A DNA stretch of 64,000 nt from an uncultured delta proteobacterium (GTDB lineage: Bacteria > Desulfobacterota > Desulfobulbia > Desulfobulbales > Desulfurivibrionaceae). The position numbers and the translations under genes were made by a program. Of the stretch, positions 34,977-42,185 are shown piece after piece; position 1 is the first letter of the stretch; each line of letters opens with the position of its first letter. The stretch lies in contig CAIPYE010000014.1 of the NCBI GenBank assembly GCA_903869265.1, forward strand, positions 248,001-312,000, written 5' to 3'. Under the pieces are notes generated by a model that saw nothing but the letters and a program-made list of their open reading frames with translations, had not been told where the DNA came from and searched no databases.

Positions 34977-36295
34977 TATGTTCGGGATCTCATTCCGGAA
35001 ACGGCAGCGTGTCCAGATTTTGCATTCCGCTTCTTTAGCCAATGGATTCGGCCAAGCATTACGCCGGCGACAATCCAAAAAAGGGCTTGGCTTGAGGTCG
35101 GTGTCAACCGCTCATTGGTTAGTCCAGTCAAGGCCATTGAAATTAAGGCGAGTTGGCCTCCATAGCATAGACCGCGATATTTGGGCTCAGGATCAATTTT
35201 GGACAAGAGCTTGAAGCCCCGCCAGAGATATACATAGAACGCGAGTACGAACAAAGTGCCGATGATGCCAACATCGAGCATCAAATCGAGGTAGGCATTG
35301 TGTGCCTGCCCCACCGGGAAAATCTTCATATATTGCTGAGCTTCGGACCACATGATGGATTGAATGCCATTACCCAAAACGATGTGATTAAACATATCCG
35401 GTAACAAGGGCAACCAGATGCGTTCTATTCTTCCTGCGGAAATATCATTGCCCACAGCACCTGTCCCATAGCTGAGCCGCTGGATGAGTGCGTCCTGAAA
35501 AACAAACAACACAACAAGAAGCACAATGCCTTGTATGATCTTTATTTTAATTGATCCGCGCAGGGCAAATATCCCGGTACATATCACCAGCGGAAGTAAG
35601 GCCCCGCGTGAAAACGTCAATATGGTAGCCAAAAATGTCAGCGCAATCATAACCCACAGCATTGAGTGTGCCTTTCTGATCTCAGTTCCCTGCCACATTC
35701 CAAGCAGCAGTGCGTAACCCGTAGTCAGCATCGCAGCAAGCGTATTGGAGTGAAAACCGGAAGCTGTCAGATGTTCGTTTCGATCAGCCAACGCTAGACC
35801 TGATAACGACTGCCCAGACACCACGGCCATGCCAATAACAGCCAAATCAATACACAGCAGTAGCGCAACAATTGCGGTGTTAACCGAAGGGACCGTGTAT
35901 CCTTCGGCGTAAACGGCTGCGATCAGCGAGCTCAATAGCAACAGCAATATACCCGGAAGGATAAAAGTCCTGAAATATACCCAACTTTGCCTGTAGTCGG
36001 CTTCCGGAGGTGCAAGCCATGGGGGAATTTCAGCCGAAGACATTGCCCCATGAATACCTGCTATCACGAAGATGCCCATGAACAGCCAGATCCAATTGCC
36101 GCCAAGAAAACCACTGCCAGCGTAACTTGGCTTAATTACCCGCCGCAATAGGTGCATTGCCAAACAAATGCCAATGCTTGCATAAACAACGTAGCTGAAC
36201 TTGGAGAAGTCAAATAACAGCACAAAAATGCGTGACATCCAGATCAGGGTCGCCCATGCAGCCACGGCCACGGCAATTCGAAAATCTTGTGACAT
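34976..36295 (-). CDS. Wzy/O-antigen ligase-type polysaccharide polymerase
   Basis: The Met at 36295 (MSQDFRIAVAVAAWATLIWM) begins just before the first membrane segment. The frame extends to 36439 but that part covers a repeated, non-coding-like stretch. The 439 residues hold about 11 membrane segments and a Wzy_C-like loop (RIERIWLPLLPDMFNHIVLG, then AHNAYLDLMLDVGIIGTL). It is the second protein of this class in the island. As it lies in the sugar-specific cassette it is the better candidate for the repeat-unit polymerase. Confidence 0.85.
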   Translation of the reverse strand: MSQDFRIAVAVAAWATLIWMSRIFVLLFDFSKFSYVVYASIGICLAMHLLRRVIKPSYAGSGFLGGNWIWLFMGIFVIAGIHGAMSSAEIPPWLAPPEADYRQSWVYFRTFILPGILLLLLSSLIAAVYAEGYTVPSVNTAIVALLLCIDLAVIGMAVVSGQSLSGLALADRNEHLTASGFHSNTLAAMLTTGYALLLGMWQGTEIRKAHSMLWVMIALTFLATILTFSRGALLPLVICTGIFALRGSIKIKIIQGIVLLVVLFVFQDALIQRLSYGTGAVGNDISAGRIERIWLPLLPDMFNHIVLGNGIQSIMWSEAQQYMKIFPVGQAHNAYLDLMLDVGIIGTLFVLAFYVYLWRGFKLLSKIDPEPKYRGLCYGGQLALISMALTGLTNERLTPTSSQALFWIVAGVMLGRIHWLKKRNAKSGHAAVSGMRSRT

Positions 36296-36611
36296 GCTCC
36301 GAAGATCGCTCAAAATGCCGTTGCAGCTTCGGACAGATCTGGGGTCAGGCTTGACTGACTGACATTTTCGGAGAAACTCTGGGCTTGACTGACTGACATT
36401 CCCGCGAACCTCATGGTTTAAATGTAACTGGTTAGGCATGAAAGCTGAAGCATATCAACCACTACGCATCACTCGGATCAAGAACTTTATGGCCGTCTTG
36501 ATATTTCTAGACCACTACCTTGTCAACCTTATTCTCTGAAAAGCTTTAACTGGTCAAGCGTGAACGGGGAGTGGAGGGGAGATCGGAACCATTGGGGTCA
36601 AGGTTTGGCAT
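36296..36611. repeat. Junction region with duplicated 19-bp motif; no gene
   Basis: These 316 bp separate the polymerase from the epimerase. GGCTTGACTGACTGACATT occurs twice (36348-36366 and 36382-36400; period 34 bp), and a related GGGGTCAAGG stretch follows near 36595. I see no gene. The duplicated motif and change of composition mark the right edge of the sugar cassette, probably a recombination or insertion scar. Confidence 0.6.
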
Positions 36612-37739
36612 TCAGATATTCCCCTCATACCATTCCAACGCCTCACCCAGACCCTGCCTGATCGTATGAGTCGGCTGATACCCAAGTAACTTTACGGCCT
36701 TGCTGATATCCGCCTGGGAATGCATGACATCACCGGCCCGAAAATCGCGGTACACCGGTTGGACATTTTCCAGAGAAGGGTGTCTGGCAGCTAGCCCATC
36801 CCGCAGGAGGGCAAAGAGTTCGTTTAAGTCGGTGCGATCGCCGACCGCGACGTTATAGACCTGATTGACGGCTTCTGGATTTTCCGAGGTGGCGGCTAGC
36901 AGGTTGATCTGGCGCACATTTTCGATGTAACAGAAGTCGCGGCTGGTTTCTCCTGTCCCATTGATATATACGGGCTCGTTCTTGATCAGGGCCGCGATCC
37001 ACTTGGGGATAACCGCCGCGTAGGCACCGTTGGGATCTTGCCGCTGGCCGAAGATATTGAAATAGCGCAGGCCGATGGTCTTGAAGCCATAAGTGCGGGC
37101 AAAGACGTCGGCGTAGAGTTCGTTGACCAGTTTGGTAACCGCGTAAGGGGAGAGAGGCTTGCCGATTCGCTCTTCCACTTTGGGCAGGCCGGGGTGGTCG
37201 CCATAAGTGGAACTGCTGGCGGCGTAAACGAAGCGCTTGACCTTGGCATCGCGGGCGGCAACGAGCATGTTGAGAAAACCGTCGATATTGTTCTGGTTGG
37301 TGGTGATTGGATCTTCCAGCGAGCGGGGGACTGAGCCAAGGGCAGCCTGGTGGAGGACGTAATCGACTGCCCCCTCAACCCGGCCCTCTGATGGAACTAC
37401 CAAGCGAACGTCTACGCCAGCAAGCTGGCAAGACGCTGCTTGTCTCGTGAGGGGGGAGGGAGCAAAGTGCATGGCAGTGCGACAATCATCCAGGTTGCAG
37501 ATGTCGCCTTTGATGAAATTGAAGTTGGCCCATTGTTCGGGGGTGACGAGGGTTTGGACTTCATCGAGGTTGTGCTGATGGCCGGTGGCGAAGTTGTCGA
37601 GCCCAACCACGCGCTGGTTGAGCTTGAGCAGGGTTTCAAGCAGATTGCTGCCGATAAAACCAGCCACCCCGGTGATGAGCCAGGTTTTAGGGATGGAGCG
37701 CAGTTGTTCCTGTACTTGTTGAAAAGATTTTGTACTCAT
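36612..37739 (-). CDS. UDP-N-acetylglucosamine 4-epimerase-like (WbpP/TviC type) with an in-frame insertion
   Basis: The 375-residue short-chain dehydrogenase/epimerase has the Rossmann motif [14 protein letters not shown], the YxxxK site ([16 protein letters not shown], after [16 protein letters not shown]) and the WbpP-like segments [15 protein letters not shown] and [13 protein letters not shown]. It interconverts the C4 epimers of UDP-HexNAc or the corresponding uronic acid. It overlaps the dehydrogenase gene by four bases. About 32 residues not expected in the family sit between DDCRTAM and VDYVLHQA; they are encoded by a palindromic insert (37370-37456) that keeps the frame. The insert lies in a surface-loop position, so activity may survive. 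Confidence 0.88.
   Translation of the reverse strand: MSTKSFQQVQEQLRSIPKTWLITGVAGFIGSNLLETLLKLNQRVVGLDNFATGHQHNLDEVQTLVTPEQWANFNFIKGDICNLDDCRTAMHFAPSPLTRQAASCQLAGVDVRLVVPSEGRVEGAVDYVLHQAALGSVPRSLEDPITTNQNNIDGFLNMLVAARDAKVKRFVYAASSSTYGDHPGLPKVEERIGKPLSPYAVTKLVNELYADVFARTYGFKTIGLRYFNIFGQRQDPNGAYAAVIPKWIAALIKNEPVYINGTGETSRDFCYIENVRQINLLAATSENPEAVNQVYNVAVGDRTDLNELFALLRDGLAARHPSLENVQPVYRDFRAGDVMHSQADISKAVKLLGYQPTHTIRQGLGEALEWYEGNI
37370..37456. repeat. In-frame palindromic mini-insertion inside the epimerase gene
   Basis: About 87-96 bp interrupt the epimerase without breaking its frame. The ends are inverted repeats CCCCCTCA (37370-37377) and TGAGGGGG (37448-37455), and the middle holds the palindrome GCCAGCAAGCTGGC (37416-37429). 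The encoded peptide ([20 protein letters not shown]...) has no place in the enzyme family. This looks like a REP/MITE-type element tolerated in coding sequence. Confidence 0.7.
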
Positions 37740-39055
37740 GCTTTGTATACCTTATCGGAAGTATTCTGCAGATTTGCAAAAAGGTTGCGGGGGTCTACGA
37801 TCAGCCGGGCGTGTTGAAGGATAAACGCAGGATTGTAGGCATCGTGGTCGGTGGCAATCAGCACGCAATCGGCCTGGGTCAGATTGGCCTCGGTAAGGGG
37901 CGTACTTGTCAGGCCAAAATTATACTTTCTGCCCGGTCGCAGAGCTGGGATGTGGGGATCGTTATAACTGACTGTAGCACCCTTGGCGCTTAATAGTTCC
38001 ATCAGCTTATAGGAAGGAGACTCCCGGTCGTCATCGACATTCTTTTTGTAGGCCGCGCCCAACACCAGTATCTTGGCCCCTTTCAGGGGTTTACCGTGGT
38101 CATTCAGGGCCTCCATGACCCGTTGCACCACGAAATAGGGCATGGCGGCATTTACTTCTCCAGCCAGCTCGATAAAACGGGTAGAGATATCGTATTCGCG
38201 GGCCTTGAAGGTGAGATAAAAAGGGTCGATGGGAATACAATGACCGCCAAGACCGGGGCCGGGATAAAAGGGCATGAATCCAAAAGGTTTGGTAGCGGCG
38301 GCGCGGATAACCTCATGAATGTCGATGCCCATCCGAAGGCAGAGAACCTTCAACTCGTTGACCAGGGCGATATTGACGCTACGGAAAATATTTTCCAGCA
38401 GTTTGGTCATCTCCGCCGCTCCGGTTGAACTGACCGGCACCAGAAGCTCAATAGCCCCGGAATAGAGGGCCTTTCCCACTTCAAGACAAGCGGGAGTATG
38501 ACCGCCGATCACCTTGGGGATATTGCCGGGATTGAAGTCCTTACTGCCGGGGTCTTCCCGCTCCGGGGAATAGACCAAGAAAAAGTTCTCTCCAACCTTG
38601 AGTCCGGTCTTTTCGACGCGGGGTAGCAGTTCTTCCTTTGTGGTGCCGGGATAGGTGGTACTCTCCAGCGAAAGCACCTGGCCCGGACGGAGATGCGGGG
38701 CTAAGCCCTCGACGGTGCCGGTGACGTAGGAGAGGTCCGGCTCGCGATTTTTGTTGAGGGGGGTGGGGACACAAATGATCAGTGCGTCTGCTTCGGCAGC
38801 CCGGCTGAAATTCGTTGTGGCTTCAAAGCCGCGTTGAAGCGCCTCTCTAATTTTTTCAGAAGAAATATGTTCGATGTAGGTCTTGCCGGAACTCAGCTTG
38901 TCCACTTTATTCTGGTCAATATCGATGCCCAACACCCGGAAGCCCGCAGATTGAAAGCGCAACATGAGGGGGAGGCCGACGTAGCCCAGGCCGACAATAC
39001 CAATCACCGCTTGACGGCTTGTAAAGCGCTGAATCAATGTGTTCTGAATGCTCAT
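37736..39055 (-). CDS. UDP-N-acetylhexosamine 6-dehydrogenase (WbpA-like)
   Basis: The 439-residue nucleotide-sugar dehydrogenase has an N-terminal NAD site ([17 protein letters not shown]), [32 protein letters not shown] and the catalytic-Cys motif [15 protein letters not shown]. It oxidises C6 of UDP-GlcNAc (or its epimer) to the uronic acid with two NAD+. Together with the epimerase downstream it would give UDP-GalNAcA or UDP-GlcNAcA, acidic building blocks of capsule-like polymers. Close relatives act in P. aeruginosa O-antigen and Vi-type pathways. Confidence 0.9.
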   Translation of the reverse strand: MSIQNTLIQRFTSRQAVIGIVGLGYVGLPLMLRFQSAGFRVLGIDIDQNKVDKLSSGKTYIEHISSEKIREALQRGFEATTNFSRAAEADALIICVPTPLNKNREPDLSYVTGTVEGLAPHLRPGQVLSLESTTYPGTTKEELLPRVEKTGLKVGENFFLVYSPEREDPGSKDFNPGNIPKVIGGHTPACLEVGKALYSGAIELLVPVSSTGAAEMTKLLENIFRSVNIALVNELKVLCLRMGIDIHEVIRAAATKPFGFMPFYPGPGLGGHCIPIDPFYLTFKAREYDISTRFIELAGEVNAAMPYFVVQRVMEALNDHGKPLKGAKILVLGAAYKKNVDDDRESPSYKLMELLSAKGATVSYNDPHIPALRPGRKYNFGLTSTPLTEANLTQADCVLIATDHDAYNPAFILQHARLIVDPRNLFANLQNTSDKVYKA

Positions 39056-39235
39056 TTTCTCTTTTCCTTTAGGTATGCTTCAGTGATGGACCTCATCAAG
39101 CTCATCAAAGGGGGTCTGGCCAAACTAACCTGGTGATTATTCTTGATATGTATCCGTAAGCAACCCTCTCTAATGCTGGAATCAGAGCGTTAAGAGTAGG
39201 CTGGCCCTCGCAAAACGTACCTTATCAAAGTGTTA

Positions 39236-39276
39236 TGGAAATGATATTTGACTCTCTCTCGGAAGAACATTTCAAT
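39236..39276. repeat. Island repeat, copy 2 (41 bp)
   Basis: This copy matches 9977-10017 at 35 of 41 bases and lies in the 268-bp gap between galE and the dehydrogenase gene, again just downstream of a minus-strand stop. Here GAAATG can pair with CATTTC across the element. Nothing else of note is seen in this gap. Confidence 0.5.
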
Positions 39277-39323
39277 TAGATATTCCCACTTGCGTCTGTT
39301 TTTTGACGACCGAAAAGGTACCC

Positions 39324-40298
39324 TTAATATCTCGGTTTTTGGTGCCAGTTCCAAGCGGTGCTAATGATTTCCTCAATTCCTGTGTACTGAGTCTTCCAGC
39401 CAAGAAGCCTTCTAGTGAGGGAGCTGTCTGCAACCAGGCGGGCTGGGTCTCCTTCCCGTGGAGGAGCATATTCAAATTTTATTTTATGGCCTGTGACCTG
39501 TTCGGCAGCGGCGATGACTTCTAAAATGGAGAAGCCATTGCCATTGCCAAGGTTGAAACCAAAGACCCCGTCATTATTATCCAAAAAGTTCAGGGCTAAG
39601 AGATGGGCGCTGCACAGATCGTTGATGTGGATATAGTCTCGGATACAGGTGCCATCGGGTGTTTCGTAAGAGTTGCCGAAAATTTTCAGACCGCCATGTC
39701 CGTTTATCAGAGATTTTAAAATGTTGGGGATAAGATGAGTTTCCGGGGTGTGGGACTCGCCTAATTTCCCTTCAGGGTCGGCGCCTGCAGCATTAAAATA
39801 TCGAAGGCTTACCGAGCGGATGCCATACGCATGGTGGTAGTCCTTGAGGATGTGTTCTACCATAAGTTTTGTCCGGCCGTAGGGGTTTATCGGCCGGCAG
39901 GGATGTTCTTCATTGATTGTCTTCTGCTGGGGGGGGCCGAAAATGGCGGCAGAAGAGGAAAAGATAAAGCGGTGGACCTGGTGAGCCTGCATGGCATCAA
40001 GCAGGTTGATGGTGCCGATGACATTATTTGTGTAATAGGCGGAGGGGTTGGTCATGGACTCGCCTACCAGTGATTTGGCGGAAAAATGCATGACTGCCTC
40101 AAAGTTGTGGGCCTTGAAAAGTCTGGCTAGAGATTCTTTGTCCAGGAGATCACCGGCGAAAAGTTGGGCGGCTGGGGCAGCCTGGGCATGGCCGGTGGAA
40201 AGATTATCAAAAATTGTAACCGTGTGACCCTGGCTGTTAAGTATTTTGACCATATGTGAGCCAATATAACCGGCCCCGCCGCAAACAAGAATCCGCAT
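39324..40298 (-). CDS. galE: UDP-glucose 4-epimerase
   Basis: The start at 40298 (MRILVCGGAGYIGSHMVKIL) has AAGGAAA upstream and gives 324 residues. It carries the NAD motif GGAGYIGSH, the catalytic Ser/Thr region FSSSAAIFG, YxxxK in NPYGRTKLMVEHIL, and RYFNAAGADPEGKLGE, all typical of GalE. It makes UDP-galactose for the polymer. An eight-G run on the plus strand (39929-39936) encodes GPPQQ in frame, so this homopolymer has not shifted the gene. Confidence 0.95.
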   Translation of the reverse strand: MRILVCGGAGYIGSHMVKILNSQGHTVTIFDNLSTGHAQAAPAAQLFAGDLLDKESLARLFKAHNFEAVMHFSAKSLVGESMTNPSAYYTNNVIGTINLLDAMQAHQVHRFIFSSSAAIFGPPQQKTINEEHPCRPINPYGRTKLMVEHILKDYHHAYGIRSVSLRYFNAAGADPEGKLGESHTPETHLIPNILKSLINGHGGLKIFGNSYETPDGTCIRDYIHINDLCSAHLLALNFLDNNDGVFGFNLGNGNGFSILEVIAAAEQVTGHKIKFEYAPPREGDPARLVADSSLTRRLLGWKTQYTGIEEIISTAWNWHQKPRY

Positions 40299-40332
40299 CA
40301 ATATTTCCTTATGATTCTGATAAGTCAATGGG

Positions 40333-40372
40333 GGCAGCAGAGAAGCAGACCGATTTTCTGCTGCCTTTTTTT
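40333..40372 (+). terminator. Plus-strand-oriented terminator between galE and the initiating transferase
   Basis: GGCAGCAGA (40333-40341) pairs exactly with TCTGCTGCC (40357-40365) and a T7 run follows on the plus strand. The flanking genes run on the minus strand, so it would stop antisense transcription. On the minus strand it is a stem without a U-run. Confidence 0.55.
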
Positions 40373-40493
40373 GTTTTATACTCTTAATGCTGGTGGAGGG
40401 GGAAGATCCAGATGAAGAAATCTAAAACAAACAGTTTCCCTAAAGATATATAGCGCAGTTCTGTTGAGCTAAACAGCTCTAAATTTTTAAAAA

Positions 40494-41927
40494 TCAGTGC
40501 CCGGTACCCATCACCACCGCCCGCACCGTCTGGACAAGCAGTTTGCAATCGAGCCAGAGGGACCAGTTGTCTATATATTTAAGATCAAGCTTCATCCACT
40601 GTTCAAAGCTGGTGTTATTGCGGCCACTCACCTGCCAGATACAGGTTATGCCGGGCTTCATTGAGAGGCGGCGGCGTTGGCTGGGCTGATATTTTTCTAC
40701 TTCGCCGGGCAATGGCGGGCGGGGGCCGACCAGACTCATCTCGCCCTTCAAAACGTTGAAGAGTTGCGGCAGCTCGTCGAGGCTGGTTTTGCGCAGGAAT
40801 CTGCCGAGGGCGGTGACGCGCGGGTCATTCTTGATTTTAAACACCGGTCCGTCCATCTCGTTGGCCGCCTTGAGCTGGGCTTTCAGATCTTCGGCATTTT
40901 CAATCATAGTACTGAACTTGTAGACTTGGAAGCGTCTGCCATTGACCCCGCATCGGGTCTGTTTGAAAAAAACAGGCCCATTTGCGCTAACCTTTATGGC
41001 AAGGATTATGAGGAGAAAAAGTGGGGAAAGAATGATCAGCCCGGCCAGCGAGAGGGTGAAATCCATAATCCCTTTGATCAAAAGACAGAGATCCTTTGGG
41101 GGGGATGAAGAGAGAATGAGGGTGGGCCGCCCCATGAAATTTTCAAAAGAGAGGCTGGCAGTCTCGGGCCGGAACATGATCTTCTGAATCTGCCAGTCTG
41201 GCATGATGCGTATCCCTACGCCAAGTTCTTCGGCAAAGGAGATCTGTTCCGCGGCATTGTGGATTTCATTGAGAGGGATGGCAAAAATCACCTCGTCAAT
41301 GACCTGGTTGAGGAGCATATTTTTAAAATCTTTCATCCCGCCGATTATCGAAACATTCCGGTATACGGTTTTGCCGATGTCTGCACCGGTTACTTCAAGG
41401 CAGCCGATTACCTTGTAAAATTTATTGTGACTGGCATAGATGGCCTTGATGGTATCTTTGGCCCTTTCTCGGCTGCCGATCACCAAGAGCTTTAGCGCTT
41501 TTTCTTGCAGGTTGGAACTCCGGGAGATCATGTGGCGCATAACCAGATAGCGGCCCAGGATGAGAGTTGTTGCAAGGCCGCAGGACAGGAAAAGAAAAAT
41601 TCGGCTTACGTTTTGGATGTGAAAGATATACAGGCCGACAATGAGCAGTCCCAACGCGGAAAGATTGGCAATAATGATTTGGGAAGCTTTTTTGCTGAAT
41701 TTTCCCTGATCGTAAAGCACATGGGTTTTGAGGGAGTCGAAGGTAAAAAAGCTGACAAAGAGCAGTAGCAGAAAAACAATATAATAGTTGGGCGCAGTGG
41801 CAAGACCTTGGATGGGACTGGGTAAAAACTTTTTTAGGCCGTAGGCGGCGATGAAACCCGTCGCCACGAGGAGCAAGTCCAGAGTCATGATGGCCTGTTT
41901 TAGGTTTCTGTTGTGCCAGACGTTCAT
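40494..41927 (-). CDS. Polyprenyl-phosphate sugar phosphotransferase (WcaJ/WbaP-like initiating enzyme)
   Basis: The Met at 41927 (MNVWHNRNLKQAIMTLDLLL) follows GGGGAGAG. The 477 residues have four or five N-terminal membrane segments, a CoA-binding-like Rossmann region (KALKLLVIGSRERAKDTIKA), a further membrane segment near 290 and the C-terminal bacterial sugar transferase domain (FKQTRCGVNGRRFQVYKF, TSLDELPQLFNVLKGEMSLV, GPRPPLPGE, KPGITCIWQVSGRN). It transfers the first sugar-1-phosphate to undecaprenyl phosphate. It is the first gene of the minus-strand locus here and is divergent from the activator gene, the usual place for a controlled committed step. Confidence 0.93.
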   Translation of the reverse strand: MNVWHNRNLKQAIMTLDLLLVATGFIAAYGLKKFLPSPIQGLATAPNYYIVFLLLLFVSFFTFDSLKTHVLYDQGKFSKKASQIIIANLSALGLLIVGLYIFHIQNVSRIFLFLSCGLATTLILGRYLVMRHMISRSSNLQEKALKLLVIGSRERAKDTIKAIYASHNKFYKVIGCLEVTGADIGKTVYRNVSIIGGMKDFKNMLLNQVIDEVIFAIPLNEIHNAAEQISFAEELGVGIRIMPDWQIQKIMFRPETASLSFENFMGRPTLILSSSPPKDLCLLIKGIMDFTLSLAGLIILSPLFLLIILAIKVSANGPVFFKQTRCGVNGRRFQVYKFSTMIENAEDLKAQLKAANEMDGPVFKIKNDPRVTALGRFLRKTSLDELPQLFNVLKGEMSLVGPRPPLPGEVEKYQPSQRRRLSMKPGITCIWQVSGRNNTSFEQWMKLDLKYIDNWSLWLDCKLLVQTVRAVVMGTGH

Positions 41928-42017
41928 AGCGTCTCTCCCCGGAGGGCAAATAGCGGACATGGATGTTATTTAGTTTAAAGATTCTTTATGGTTAAAATGT
42001 ACAAAAAAAGTCTCACT

Positions 42018-42067
42018 TTTTTCTCACAGAAATCATTTGACGTTGAATTTTTGTGAGAAAATATAAT
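42018..42067 (+). promoter_or_regulatory. Promoter overlapped by a 16-bp inverted repeat (operator-like)
   Basis: The arms 42018-42033 and 42047-42062 are inverted repeats matching at 14 of 16 bases (core TTCTCACA / TGTGAGAA), with a further TCTCAC half-site at 42011. A possible promoter, TTGACG (42037-42042) and TATAAT (42062-42067) with 19-bp spacing, lies within and beside the palindrome, facing the activator gene. The 19-bp spacing is not optimal, which is common in activator-dependent promoters. It lies in the divergent region controlling both the activator and the initiating transferase. Confidence 0.6.
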
Positions 42068-42185
42068 ACGGGAAAATACCTAATTGTTTTTTGCGGATTG
42101 ATTTTGTCCCTAATTAATATTTAGGTGTAAAGTATGAGAAAAGAAGTTCCTTCGGCTCTCTGGCGCGTCTTGGGGGAAGTTATTG

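Noticed and set aside
36348-36400. CRISPR-like repeat
   Set aside because: Only two copies, a 15-bp gap between them, and no cas genes anywhere.
41928-42182. JUMPstart/ops element upstream of the polysaccharide genes
   Set aside because: I looked for GGCGGTAG and its complement before the first genes and did not find it.
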